A stretch of 64,000 nucleotides of DNA from an uncultured Thiohalocapsa sp. (GCF_913063425.1 NZ_CAJXYK010000006.1:116375-180374); one strand, 5' to 3'; positions 35,434 to 44,155 are shown, counted from the first letter of the stretch. Notes: generated by a model not told the origin, from the letters alone. Numbers and translations are program-made.

Positions 35434-36168
35434 TCACCACCGCGGGCCGGCGCAGCGTCGCACCAGGTCGAGCGCCACCGCCGCCCCCACGGCAATGCCG
35501 TCAGCGGTGTGCACCATGCGCACCGCCAGCAGCTCCACCCCGGCCGCCGCGGCGGCGAGCAGCGCCTCGCCGTAGGCCGGGTCGATGTCCCAGGCGGGCC
35601 CGAAGCGCTCTCCCTCCGGGCGGTTCAGGGCGAACAGCATGACGCCGCGCCGCCCGCTCGCCACCGCCGCCGTCAGCAGGGCCAGGTGCTTGCGCCCGCG
35701 CTCGCTGCGGGCATCCGGAAAGCGCAGGTGCGCGCCGTCCAGCAGGGTCACGTTCTTGACCTCCACCAGCGCCGGCGGGCGGCTGCCCTCCTCGAGCGCA
35801 ATGTCGATGCGCCCAGCCTCGCCGGCCTCGGCCTGGAACGCCACCTCGCGGCGCAGGCGGCCATACCCGGCCAGCTCCGGAATGCAGCCGGCAGCGATGC
35901 CTTCGGCCATGACCTGATTGGGGCGCAGGGTGTTGACGCCGATCCAGCCGCCGCCCATGTCCACGCGCTCCAGCGTCCAGGGCAGCTTGCGCTTGGGGCT
36001 CTCGGCGCGGGACAACTGCACCGGCGCGCCAGGCACCCAGCAGGTCATGAGGGTGCCGGTGTTCGGCACATGGGCGCGGACCTGCGCGCCGCCGGCGAGC
36101 GCCACCTCGGCGACGAAGCGGTTCGGCCGCGCCAGGATGCGGCCCGGGTGCAGCGGCGGCAGTTGCAG
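35434..36168 (-). CDS. sfsA: SfsA family protein with non-ATG start
   Basis: About 244 aa if begun at CTG 36168 (LQLPPLHPGRILARPNRF), which is needed to include the N-terminal OB-like part of SfsA. No ATG, GTG or TTG is available there, and a GTG at 36105 would remove 21 residues. Core motifs are clear: AHVPNTGTLM, VNTLRPNQVMAEG, EVKNVTLLDGAHLRFPDA and SERGRKHLALL. SfsA has a nuclease-like PD-(D/E)XK core with a DNA-binding N-domain; in E. coli it was linked to maltose gene regulation. The acyP stop (36185) lies 17 bp upstream, so translational coupling could support a rare CTG start. The start is uncertain. Confidence 0.82.
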   Translation of the reverse strand: MQLPPLHPGRILARPNRFVAEVALAGGAQVRAHVPNTGTLMTCWVPGAPVQLSRAESPKRKLPWTLERVDMGGGWIGVNTLRPNQVMAEGIAAGCIPELAGYGRLRREVAFQAEAGEAGRIDIALEEGSRPPALVEVKNVTLLDGAHLRFPDARSERGRKHLALLTAAVASGRRGVMLFALNRPEGERFGPAWDIDPAYGEALLAAAAAGVELLAVRMVHTADGIAVGAAVALDLVRRCAGPRW

Positions 36169-36184
36169 CGCAGGCGCCCTGGCG

Positions 36185-36478
36185 TCAGCCGGTGGTGAAG
36201 CCGCTCACGGCCCGGTACTCAAGGGTCTCGCAGGCGACCCCGGTGACGTCGGCCTGGGGCGGTCCACGACGCAGCCAGTCGCGCAGGGCGTTGACGGCCT
36301 CGGGCTCGCCGCAGGCGAGCACCTCCACACTGCCGTCCGGGAGGTTGCGGGCGTGGCCGCTCACGCCGAGCCGCAGCGCCTCCTCCCGCGCCGAGGCGCG
36401 GAAGAAGACCCCCTGCACGCGTCCCGCCACGGTGCAGCGCATACAGACGTGATTGGCGTTGAGCTCCGATGCCGTCAT
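36185..36478 (-). CDS. acyP: Acylphosphatase
   Basis: 97 aa. The catalytic motif GRVQGVFFRASAREEALRLG contains the phosphate-binding Arg, and GHARNLPDGSVEVLACGE supplies the catalytic Asn. It hydrolyses acyl phosphates such as acetyl phosphate or 1,3-bisphosphoglycerate in the cytoplasm. It lies between the thioredoxin-like gene (30 bp upstream) and sfsA (17 bp downstream), so the three probably form an operon. Confidence 0.93.
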   Translation of the reverse strand: MTASELNANHVCMRCTVAGRVQGVFFRASAREEALRLGVSGHARNLPDGSVEVLACGEPEAVNALRDWLRRGPPQADVTGVACETLEYRAVSGFTTG

Positions 36479-36508
36479 TGCGATCCTCCCCGGGCCGGCG
36501 CACGCCCG

Positions 36509-37126
36509 TCAGCGTGCCGCCTGGCGATCGTCCGCATGGGCGCGCTTGTACTTGGTGAAGGTGGTATCGCGGTAGGCGCCCTCCACGACGTAGCGGCCGA
36601 GCAGCATGAACTCCTCGGCATCGCGGGTGGCGCCGGTGTAGCGGGCCACCAGGTTGCCGTCAAGGTCGAAGAAGGCGAACACCGGCGTCGCACGCACGCG
36701 ATGGGTCTTCAGCGCGAAGTCCTTCTGCGCCAGGGTGTCGCCGGCAAAGTCAGTGACCTCCACATCGCCCTCCACGTCCACCGGAAAGATCAGGAAGTGC
36801 TCCTTGAAGTAGTCCTGCACCGCGGGCTGATTCAGCACCGTGGTCTTCATGCGGTGGCAGAAGGGGCACTCGTCCATCTCGAACATCAGCAGGATGCCCT
36901 GCTTGCCCTCGTCGCGGGCGAGCTGGAGCTCTTCGGTGAAATCGCCGAAGGTCTGGTCGAAGAAGTGCTTGCCGGGGTCACGGGTGGCGGCGGCATGGCC
37001 CGGCACCGTGGCGGCAGCGAGGAGCAGCAGGCCGAGGGCCAGGGCGAGGGGCGGGGCGAGGGGCGGGGCGAGGGGCGGGGCGGCCGGCGCACGTCGGCGT
37101 GGGCTGCGGGTCGGCAACTGGGTCAT
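36509..37126 (-). CDS. Periplasmic thioredoxin-fold protein (SoxW-like)
   Basis: 205 aa from the ATG at 37126 (MTQLPTRSPRRR). The signal peptide is unusual, containing the repeated APPLAPPLAPPLA encoded by a 12-bp tandem repeat (about 37044-37085). The mature thioredoxin domain has the redox motif ECPFCHRMK in LMFEMDECPFC, a cis-Pro in RATPVFAFFD and FDLDGNLVARYTG. Proteins of this type (thioredoxin_2/SoxW) reduce periplasmic disulfides, and SoxW keeps SoxY thiol active in sulfur oxidisers. soxYZ lies 25 kb away, so a SoxW role is only suggested. Confidence 0.8.
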   Translation of the reverse strand: MTQLPTRSPRRRAPAAPPLAPPLAPPLALALGLLLLAAATVPGHAAATRDPGKHFFDQTFGDFTEELQLARDEGKQGILLMFEMDECPFCHRMKTTVLNQPAVQDYFKEHFLIFPVDVEGDVEVTDFAGDTLAQKDFALKTHRVRATPVFAFFDLDGNLVARYTGATRDAEEFMLLGRYVVEGAYRDTTFTKYKRAHADDRQAAR

Positions 37127-37317
37127 GTCAGGACTCCCAGGGGTGGAAACCCGCCGATTGTGCTGTGGCGGGGACGCCTTTTCAACGCTTGACCGCGGCG
37201 CCGGCACGCACGGCACAGGCTGCAGCCTGACGCGCACGCCGGCGCGCGCAGGGCGCTACACTCCCACCGGGCCGGTCTGCCGCGCCCCTTCGATCGAGCC
37301 GGACAAGGGGACCCTGG

Positions 37318-38589
37318 ATGACGGAATTGTTGTTGCAGGCGGCGCGCGGCGCGCTCGGCATCGGCGTCCTGCTGGCCATCGCCTGGGTGCTGAGCGAGAC
37401 GCGCGGCGCCGTGCGTGTGCGGCTGGTGCTGGGCGGGCTTGCGCTGCAGCTGGCCCTGGCCGTGCTGCTGCTCAAGCTGCCGGCGGCGCAACAGGTGTTC
37501 GTCGCCGTGAACGGCCTGGTGCTGGCGCTGAATCAGGCCACGGAGGCCGGCACCAGCTTCGTCTTCGGCCATGTCGGCGGCGGCGCGGCGCCCTATGAGG
37601 TGGCCTACCCGGACAACAGCTTCGTGCTGGCCTTCCGCGCGCTGCCGCTGGTGCTGGTGATCGGGTCGCTGTCGGCACTGCTGTTCCACTGGCGGGTGCT
37701 GCCCGTGCTGGTGCGCGGCTTCGCATGGCTGCTGCGGCGGCTCCTCGGCGTCGGCGGGCCGCTCGGACTCGGGGCGGCCGCCAATGTCTTCATCGGCATG
37801 GTGGAGGCGCCGCTGCTGATCAAGCCCTACCTCGCCGGGTTGTCCCGCAGCGCCCTGTTCGCGCTCATGACCACCGGCATGGCCACCATCGCCGGCACCG
37901 TCATGGTGCTCTACGCCACACTCATCGGTGCGGCGGTGCCGAACGCGCTGGGACATATCCTCACCGCCTCCCTGGTGAATGCGCCGGGCGCCCTGGTGAT
38001 TGCCGGCATCCTGGTGCCGGCGCCCACCAGCGGCGGGCCGGACGCGGCTGAGGACGTGCCGCCGGTGCGCCAGGAGTACGCCGGCGCCATGGACGCCATC
38101 ACCCGCGGCGCCCTGGATGCCCTGCCGCTGCTCCTCAACATCATCGCCATGCTCATCGTCATGGTCGCGCTGGTGAGCCTCGGGAACGCGGCCCTGGCAC
38201 TGCTGCCGGCGGTGGGCAACGCCCCCCTGACGCTGCAGCGCCTGCTGGGCTGGGTGTTCGCGCCCGTGGTCTGGCTCGTCGGCATCCCGTGGCAGGAGGC
38301 CACCGCGGCCGGCCAGCTCATGGGCATCAAGACGGTGCTGAACGAGCTGCTGGCCTACATCGAGCTCGCGGGCCTGCCGGCGCAGGACCTGAGCGAGCGC
38401 AGCCGTCTCATCATGACCTACGCGCTCTGCGGCTTCGCCAACTTCGGCAGCCTCGGCATCATGCTGGGCGGTCTCGGCGCGCTCGCCCCGAGCCGGCGCA
38501 CCGAGGTGGCGGCACTGGGGCTGCGGGCGATCCTCGCGGGCACGCTGACCACGCTCATGACCGCAGCCCTGGTGGGAATCCTGCTTTGA
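37318..38589 (+). CDS. Concentrative nucleoside transporter (NupC/CNT family)
   Basis: 423 aa with about ten hydrophobic segments. It shows the CNT layout: an N-terminal region, a Gate-like domain (LPLVLVIGSLSALLFHW), ANVFIGMVEAPLLIKPYL carrying the substrate-binding EAP motif, MTTGMATIAGTVMVLYA, and the C-terminal GIKTVLNELLAYIEL with YALCGFANFGSLGIMLGGL. It takes up nucleosides with protons or sodium across the inner membrane. The start at ATG 37318 has GGGGA about 8 bases upstream. The gene is divergent from the thioredoxin-acyP-sfsA group. Confidence 0.93.
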   Translation: MTELLLQAARGALGIGVLLAIAWVLSETRGAVRVRLVLGGLALQLALAVLLLKLPAAQQVFVAVNGLVLALNQATEAGTSFVFGHVGGGAAPYEVAYPDNSFVLAFRALPLVLVIGSLSALLFHWRVLPVLVRGFAWLLRRLLGVGGPLGLGAAANVFIGMVEAPLLIKPYLAGLSRSALFALMTTGMATIAGTVMVLYATLIGAAVPNALGHILTASLVNAPGALVIAGILVPAPTSGGPDAAEDVPPVRQEYAGAMDAITRGALDALPLLLNIIAMLIVMVALVSLGNAALALLPAVGNAPLTLQRLLGWVFAPVVWLVGIPWQEATAAGQLMGIKTVLNELLAYIELAGLPAQDLSERSRLIMTYALCGFANFGSLGIMLGGLGALAPSRRTEVAALGLRAILAGTLTTLMTAALVGILL

Positions 38590-38665
38590 CCAACGCGACG
38601 CTGCCGGCGAAGCCGAGCGGGCGCGCGCCGGGTCGCCGTTCAGATTAAGCCTACGGCAGCGGGGC

Positions 38666-39556
38666 TCAGTCGGCTGCCTTCGCGTCGGGGCGCTCCAGCA
38701 CGAACATGGGCCGGCTCTCGGGCCCCGTGTCGTGCACGGAGGGGTCCAGCGCACGGTCGGTGAGTGACGGCCGAACCTTGAGGGACAGGGTGGAGAGATC
38801 CACGCCGCGCATCCGGCGTGCCTGCTCCCGCGGCGTCAGACCCCGGCGGCCGCCCGCGCTCGCCCCAGCGCTCGCCATGGCCGGGGTCAGGCTGATGCCG
38901 GTGATCTGCCGGGCCTTGGCGGAATACGCGCTCACGCCCTTACGCTGAAGGTAGGTGGTGAGCACACGATGGGTGTAGCGCTGCGTCTCGGCATAGGTGA
39001 CGAAGCCGCCGTGGCGTTGCAGCGCCCCCTCGCCCGCGTTGTAGGCCATCACGGCCTTGCCGATGCCGTAGCGGGAGACGAGCCGCTTCAGGTGCCGGGT
39101 GCCGATGCGCACGTTGGTCTCCGCGTCGAACAGGGCGGCCACCGAGCGCACGCCATAGTCCGCGGCGGTCGCCGGCATGATCTGCATCAGACCGACGGCA
39201 CCTGCGTGCGACACCGCATGGGCGTCGTAGCCGGACTCCGCGCGCACCACGGCGTGCACCAGCTCCCGCTCCAGTCCAGCGCGCCGCGCGTAGCGGTCCA
39301 CCAGCTTGTTCACGGCGGCGCGGCTCGGCCGCGGCGTGCCCGGCGGCTGCGGCAGCTGCTGCGCTGCGGCGGTGTCGGACGCCCGGGTGGCTTCGGCGCT
39401 GCCGGGCGCATCGGCAGCCGCCGGCGCGGCCGCAAGACCAGGGGTCAGCCACGCCGCAAGCCACAGCACGGCCGACAGCGAGAGCCCCCGCCGCCTGTGC
39501 AGCGGGCGCCGGCGAAGCACGGCTCTGGGTGGATGTCGGTGCCGTCTCAGTCGCAC
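38666..39556 (-). CDS. Soluble-type lytic transglycosylase (Slt/MltE-like)
   Basis: 296 aa using GTG at 39556 (V/MRLRRHRHPPRAV) with GGGAGA 8 bases upstream, giving an Arg-rich n-region and signal peptide. The first ATG in the frame (39691) would add 45 residues of non-protein-like sequence. The GH23 domain (about 95-215) has the catalytic Glu in VRAESGYDAHAVS, then AVGLMQIMPATAADYGV, VRIGTRHLKRL and AYNAGEGAL. It cleaves murein glycan strands with anhydro-muramyl formation in the periplasm. The C-terminal 80 residues are not recognised. Confidence 0.87.
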   Translation of the reverse strand: MRLRRHRHPPRAVLRRRPLHRRRGLSLSAVLWLAAWLTPGLAAAPAAADAPGSAEATRASDTAAAQQLPQPPGTPRPSRAAVNKLVDRYARRAGLERELVHAVVRAESGYDAHAVSHAGAVGLMQIMPATAADYGVRSVAALFDAETNVRIGTRHLKRLVSRYGIGKAVMAYNAGEGALQRHGGFVTYAETQRYTHRVLTTYLQRKGVSAYSAKARQITGISLTPAMASAGASAGGRRGLTPREQARRMRGVDLSTLSLKVRPSLTDRALDPSVHDTGPESRPMFVLERPDAKAAD

Positions 39557-39979
39557 GGTTGAGGTCTCCCGGCTGGCGGTTTCCTGTGGATTTACCGGGC
39601 GGGCCCTGTGGGTGGTCCCGGCGGGTGAATTGTGTGGGCGCACCCGGCATGGTGATGGCTGCGGCCCGCCTGGACAGCGTGTTCGCACCACCCGACGCGC
39701 CCGCCCGCAAGGCGCGGCGCCGCAAACGGCGCCGTCGGCGAGACGGACGGTTCCCGGGCATTCCCTTCATCATAGACGCTCTCAGCGCAACAACCAAACA
39801 CTTTCAAGCGCTTGCAGCAGAAATGGTAGGTCGTTTGCGCAGTTGCAATGACACATTCAACGCGTCGAAAATGTTGCGCTAGAGGGCCGGTTCCGGCATC
39901 GGGGTCCGCCCATGGGCCGCGCCATCCGCCCCAGCTGCCGTATCGCCACCGCCGCCGCGTCGGAGTCAAGCTGTTCAGC
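39557..39979. other. Divergent intergenic region
   Basis: 423 bp between the lytic transglycosylase and the unknown helical protein gene. The AT-richer stretch 39770-39880 is the likely promoter zone. No ORF or RNA is supportable. Confidence 0.45.
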
Positions 39980-41002
39980 ATGCCGTTGGAGTCTCACCAC
40001 GCACCCGCCCAGGGCGGCACCGACACCGACAGAGGGCCACAGAACGGCGCCAAGGCCGAGGTGAACGGGCACACCTGTATCTACATGGACGGGTACTGGA
40101 TCAAGTACTACGAGCCGCCCCCGGAAAGCCTTCAGGCCAAGAAGGCGCTGATCGAGGCCCTGACCCGGCGTCTGTTCAATCACGTCGAGCACGGCATCAA
40201 CATCCCTGGCATCCGCCTCGCGGAGGCGCGCGCCGCCTATGAGCGCGAGACCGACCCCGAGCGCAAACGGGTCAACGGCGCCATGCTCGCCGGCGCGCTC
40301 TTCAACCGCGCCACCACCATCTTCACCAAGCTCGTGGAGCTGCAGGCCGACGGCGTCGAGGTGGAGCCCGACGACGCCCTGATGCAGGAGTGCGGCGATT
40401 ATCTGCTGGAGGCCCTGGAGCTGGGCCGCCTGGTGCGTCACCGCGGCGGCGACGAGGGCATCGACGAGCTCTGGGGGGAGCCGTTCAAGGCCTTCAGCCA
40501 GCCCATCGCCACCTTCTACCAGAGCCGTTATGTCAAGATCGCGCAGACCATGCGCGACATCGACCGCATCACCGCCACCATCGCCGCCACCTTTGCGGGC
40601 AGCACCCAGCTGCCGGCGATCCAGCCGCTGCTGCATGAGCTCGCCGAGAGCGCCAAGCGCAAGACCGAGACCCTGCGCACCGACCCGGTCATCTTCAGCG
40701 TCTGGCCCGCCTTCGTCGTGGCCAGCGACAAGCTGCGGCGCATGCAGCCGCACCTGCCGCCGGCGCCGACCCTGCGCGAGATCCACGAGGCACAGGAAGG
40801 CAACCGCATCCTCAAGGTCGGCACCGCGCTGGTGAGCCACATCGTACGCGCCCGCGTGCCCATGCCGAAGAGCACCCGCGAGCTCATCGACCAGTGCGAC
40901 CGCTTCCGCCGGACCTTTCTCGACCCGCAGGGCGGGCCCGGCGAGCCGCCGTCCGGCGCCGCGCAGGCGGGCAGCATGGCCGGCGAGCCCCCCGCGCGCT
41001 GA
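39980..41002 (+). CDS. Uncharacterised helical protein
   Basis: 340 aa from the ATG at 39980 (MPLESHHAPAQGG); the open frame extends 44 codons upstream through non-protein-like sequence. I do not recognise the family. Residues about 25-310 look like a folded, mainly alpha-helical protein with conserved-looking stretches (YMDGYWIKYYEPPPESLQ, FNHVEHGINIPGIRLAEAR, EPFKAFSQPIATFYQSRY). The ends are disordered. There is no signal peptide or membrane span. It precedes the ATP-grasp and isoaspartyl peptidase genes on the same strand with a 255 bp gap, so a functional link is possible but unproven. Confidence 0.75.
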   Translation: MPLESHHAPAQGGTDTDRGPQNGAKAEVNGHTCIYMDGYWIKYYEPPPESLQAKKALIEALTRRLFNHVEHGINIPGIRLAEARAAYERETDPERKRVNGAMLAGALFNRATTIFTKLVELQADGVEVEPDDALMQECGDYLLEALELGRLVRHRGGDEGIDELWGEPFKAFSQPIATFYQSRYVKIAQTMRDIDRITATIAATFAGSTQLPAIQPLLHELAESAKRKTETLRTDPVIFSVWPAFVVASDKLRRMQPHLPPAPTLREIHEAQEGNRILKVGTALVSHIVRARVPMPKSTRELIDQCDRFRRTFLDPQGGPGEPPSGAAQAGSMAGEPPAR

Positions 41003-41257
41003 CCGCCCGGAAACGCCGGCGCCTGCCCGTCGTGACGCGCCGACGCCGCATTCAGGCCGGCCGAACGCCCCATTTCGGTGCGCCCCGCCCATCGCCTGCA
41101 CCGGCGCGGGCGCGCAAGGCCACCGGCTGGCCCCGGTGCCGCACTTCGCCGAGATGGCACCAGGATTGCTTGCAGCGCCTGTACCACGGACCACGACCAT
41201 GAAGGCGCCGGGAGCGCAGAGGGGGCAGCTTTGGCGCAGACAAGCAGCACAGGCCGG

Positions 41258-42337
41258 ATGCGGCAGATCTTCAACCACGACATCATGGGCTGTACGGCCG
41301 ATGGCGTCAGCGGCAATCACCTCTACTCCGGTCGCGCCCTGGGCCTGAGCGAGCCGGGCGACGTGGTGCAGCTGCATCCGGACCTCGCCGGCGAGTGGGA
41401 CGCCATCCGCGCCCACTACGAGCGCGTCGGGCTCCAACACAGCACGGACATTCTTTGGGATGTAAGCCACGCCCGGCTCGCGGAGTACCCGGAGCATACC
41501 GTGTCCGTGTTCTTCTTCGGCCCGGATGAGCATGCCGTGCGCCCGGATCAGCGCTGGCTCGACAGCGTCGCCGCCATCAACTCCAAGAACACCTTTATGG
41601 CAGTGGCGGACGAGCTCGGCGTGCCCGTGCCGCGCACCATCCCCTTTGCGACCGTCGACGCCATCGGCGAGGCCGACATCGCCGCCGCCCCCTACCCCTG
41701 CTACCTGAAGGCGGCGGTGTCCGTGTCCGGCGTCGGCATCCATCGCTGTGCGGATGCAGATGCCCTGCGGGTCGCCATCGGGCAGTTCGCGCCCGGCACG
41801 CCGGTGCAGATCCAGCAGGAGGTCGCCACGGACGTCTTTCTCAACCTGCAGTACCGCTGCGATGCCGACGGCGTCTGCCGCCACGCCGCCACCGAGCAGG
41901 TGCTCGACGGCTTCGTGCACCAGGGCAACCGCCATCCCGCCCGGCACACCCCGTGGGACAGCGTCGAGGCCATGGCCCACTGGCTGCACGACGCCGGCAT
42001 GCAGGGGGTCTTCGCCTTCGACGTGGCCGTGGTGGGCAAGGATGCGGACCCGGAGTTTCTCGCCATCGAGTGCAACCCGCGCTACAACGGCGCCAGCTAC
42101 CCCACCGGCATCGCCCACAAGCTCGGCATCGAGCCATGGCTGGCCAAGGCGTATCACACCCGCCACCGCAGCCTCGACGCCGTGGACCTGAGCGGCATCG
42201 AGTACGATCCCGCCAGCGGCACCGGCATCATCCTGGTCAACTGGGGCCCCATCCTGATCGGCAAGCTCCTCGTGCTCATCGCCGGCGACGAGCCGACCCA
42301 GGCCGCGCTGGAGCAGGCGCTGCTCGCCCGGCTGTAG
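41258..42337 (+). CDS. ATP-grasp family ligase-like protein
   Basis: 359 aa from the ATG at 41258 (MRQIFNHDIMGCTAD); a TTG at 41231 with a G-rich upstream stretch is an alternative. The ATP-grasp fold is indicated by AINSKNTFMAVADELGVPVP, PCYLKAAVSVSGVGIHR (nucleotide-binding Lys), PVQIQQEVATDVF and the metal-binding AIECNPRYNGASYPTG. Such enzymes join a carboxylate to an amine or thiol via acyl phosphate. The substrate is unknown. An isoaspartyl peptidase gene follows 148 bp downstream, hinting at peptide or amino-acid-amide metabolism. The TAG stop is followed by a long open in-frame stretch. Confidence 0.82.
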   Translation: MRQIFNHDIMGCTADGVSGNHLYSGRALGLSEPGDVVQLHPDLAGEWDAIRAHYERVGLQHSTDILWDVSHARLAEYPEHTVSVFFFGPDEHAVRPDQRWLDSVAAINSKNTFMAVADELGVPVPRTIPFATVDAIGEADIAAAPYPCYLKAAVSVSGVGIHRCADADALRVAIGQFAPGTPVQIQQEVATDVFLNLQYRCDADGVCRHAATEQVLDGFVHQGNRHPARHTPWDSVEAMAHWLHDAGMQGVFAFDVAVVGKDADPEFLAIECNPRYNGASYPTGIAHKLGIEPWLAKAYHTRHRSLDAVDLSGIEYDPASGTGIILVNWGPILIGKLLVLIAGDEPTQAALEQALLARL

Positions 42338-42485
42338 GCCCGGGGGCTCGCCTTCGCCACGGGCGCCCCCATCGTCACCAGCATCGCAAACCTGTCCCCG
42401 CGGCGCAGCGCTGACGCCAGCCGGCACCGGCGCCGCCGCGGGCGCACCAACAGGCGCCCTGCCGGGCGCCGAGGTCGAGAGCGGC

Positions 42486-43412
42486 ATGCAAGACAGCTTC
42501 TCCCTGATGGTCCACGGCGGCGCCGGGGCGCTCGACAACGTCAAGGACGAGCGCACCGCCGTGCGCTATCTGGAGAGCATCCGCGTGGTGCTGGAGCACG
42601 GCCGCGCCATGCTTCAGCAGGGTGCGAGCGCCGTGGAGGCGGTGGAGTCCTGCGCCTCGCAGCTGGAGGATGACCCGCTCTTCAACGCCGGCTGCGGCTC
42701 GGTGCTCAACGAGAACGGCAAGGTGGAGATGGACGCCGGCATCATGGACGGGCGCGACCTCGCCGCCGGCGCCGTCGCCGCCGTCGGCAACATCGCCAAC
42801 CCGGTGCAGCTCGCGCGCCTGGTCATGGACGGCAGCGAGCACGTGCTGCTCATCTCCGACGGGGCGCTGCACTTTGCCGAGCACTGCGGCATGAAGCTCA
42901 CCCCGGATCACTATTTCTTCACGCCGGACCGCATCAAGCAGCTGGAGCAGGCCAGACTGCGCGGGCGCATCATGCTCGACCACGACGAAGACGGCGACGC
43001 GCAGAAATACGGCACCATCGGCGCCGTCGCCCGCGACCGCGACGGCAACCTCGCCGCCGCCACCTCCACCGGCGGCATCGTCAACAAGCGCATGGGCCGC
43101 GTCGGCGACTCCCCCATCATCGGCGCCGGCGTCTATGCCGACAACGAGACCTGCGCCGTCTCCGCCACCGGCTACGGCGAAGAGTTCATGCGTACCGTCT
43201 TCGCCAAGACCATCGCCGACGCCGTGGAATTCAAAGGCGTCGACGCCGCCGGCGCCGTGGACTACGGCATCGGCTACCTCACCCGCAAGGTCCAGGGCCG
43301 CGGCGGCGTCATCTGCATCGACGCCGCCGGCCGCTGCGCCAGTGGCATGACCACCCCCAAGATGATCCACGGCTGGATCGAGCACGGCGGCGACACCGTC
43401 TGCCGCTTCTGA
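42486..43412 (+). CDS. iaaA: Isoaspartyl peptidase / plant-type L-asparaginase
   Basis: 308 aa Ntn-hydrolase. It starts MQDSFSLMVHGGAGAL. The autocleavage nucleophile is Thr177 in QKYGTIGAVARD, followed by GNLAAATSTGGIVNKRMGRV and the substrate-binding GDSPIIGAGVYAD. After self-cleavage the enzyme removes isoaspartyl residues from peptides or hydrolyses asparagine. GAGA precedes the start by about 6 bases. It follows the ATP-grasp gene and is followed by the tRNA-Val promoter. The symbol is given by family; E. coli IaaA is the model. Confidence 0.92.
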   Translation: MQDSFSLMVHGGAGALDNVKDERTAVRYLESIRVVLEHGRAMLQQGASAVEAVESCASQLEDDPLFNAGCGSVLNENGKVEMDAGIMDGRDLAAGAVAAVGNIANPVQLARLVMDGSEHVLLISDGALHFAEHCGMKLTPDHYFFTPDRIKQLEQARLRGRIMLDHDEDGDAQKYGTIGAVARDRDGNLAAATSTGGIVNKRMGRVGDSPIIGAGVYADNETCAVSATGYGEEFMRTVFAKTIADAVEFKGVDAAGAVDYGIGYLTRKVQGRGGVICIDAAGRCASGMTTPKMIHGWIEHGGDTVCRF

Positions 43413-43465
43413 CGCCGACGCGACGGCGCTGGGCCGCTCCTCGCCCCTCGCCCCTCGACGGCAGA

Positions 43466-43494
43466 TTGACCGAACACGCCAACCCCGCTATCCT
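43466..43494 (+). promoter_or_regulatory. Promoter of tRNA-Val
   Basis: TTGACC at 43466-43471, a 17-bp spacer and TATCCT at 43489-43494 make a strong sigma70-type promoter. Transcription would start about 7 bases before the tRNA. Confidence 0.8.
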
Positions 43495-43507
43495 GTGCTG
43501 CTCGATA

Positions 43508-43582
43508 GGGCGCGTAGCTCAGTGGGAGAGCACTGTCTTCACACGGCAGGGGTCGCTGGTTCGAAACCAGCCGCGCCCACCA
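43508..43582 (+). tRNA. tRNA-Val (CAC)
   Basis: 75 nt with an encoded CCA. Acceptor stem GGGCGCG pairs with CGCGCCC, the D stem is GCTC/GAGC, and anticodon stem CTGTC/GGCAG encloses loop TTCACAC (anticodon CAC). T stem GCTGG/CCAGC encloses TTCGAAA. All cloverleaf pairs form, with one G-T in the anticodon stem. It has its own promoter and terminator. Downstream DNA carries remnants of a methyltransferase gene, so the locus may have served as an integration site. Confidence 0.97.
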
Positions 43583-43598
43583 TGCAAATCAAAGACTT

Positions 43599-43624
43599 AA
43601 AAGCCGGCTTCGTGCCGGCTTTTT
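43599..43624 (+). terminator. Rho-independent terminator of tRNA-Val
   Basis: AAAGCCGGC, a TTCGT loop, then GCCGGCTTTTT forms an 8-9 bp stem with a T tail 17 bases after the tRNA. Confidence 0.9.
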
Positions 43625-43699
43625 CGTTTGTGCCCATTCTGTGCCCAAGCTGTGCCCCGATGCGGTGGGCGATCTGACCGGGGTCATGGGCAGGCGTGA

Positions 43700-44155
43700 C
43701 TCCTACCCGCAGTCGGGAGATGCCTCCGGCGGCATTGCCACTGCCCCGTCCGGCATGACGAATCTCGAAGTCTCGCGCCCACCTGCCGGCCCTGATGTCC
43801 AGGCAGTCTGTCTTGGTTGCGGGGCCATAGCTGGAGACGGTCGCGCGCCATAGGGCGGGTTGGCCAGGCGCGGACAATGTGGCGCTGGGTGTAGAACTCG
43901 CCGGCATAGCCGGCGGAGTCGGCGGCGACCTGCTTCAGCAGGTCCTCGTAGATCTCGGACAGCACGTGCACGTCGGTATCGTCGGCGAAGTGCAGCCGGT
44001 CGATCTGCGCGACCACACGGGCGAAGGTGATACCGCGGCGGCAGTAGTTGCGCACGTTCTGGAAGATGCGCCGGAAGCGCTCGGCCAGCTCGTCGTCGCC
44101 GAGGCCCTTGCCGGGCTCGGTGCTGGTGAGCTTGGTCCAGAGCCTGCGCCGACTG
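43700..44155 (-). pseudogene. Type I restriction methyltransferase (HsdM) remnant
   Basis: Minus-strand translation gives RRLWTKLTSTEPGKGLGDDE, then RITFARVVAQIDRLHF-type sequence and VHVLSEIYEDLLKQVAADS, GYAGEFYTQRHIVRA, which match the N-terminal part of HsdM-type N6-adenine methyltransferases. In a neighbouring frame LANPPYGARPS resembles the catalytic NPPY motif and appears directly after, so the SAM-binding motif I region between them has been deleted. There is no start codon and the 3' part is lost. It lies between tRNA-Val and coiled-coil copy C, and is probably a trace of a lost restriction system. Confidence 0.75.

Noticed and set aside
39857..42556. 899 aa minus-strand open frame
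   Set aside because: It is antisense to the unknown helical protein and ATP-grasp genes; no domain motif, and composition is artefactual.
43539..43907. 122 aa minus-strand frame ending AAGFEPATPAV
   Set aside because: It reads antisense through tRNA-Val; this ending is a well-known spurious annotation produced by tRNA genes.
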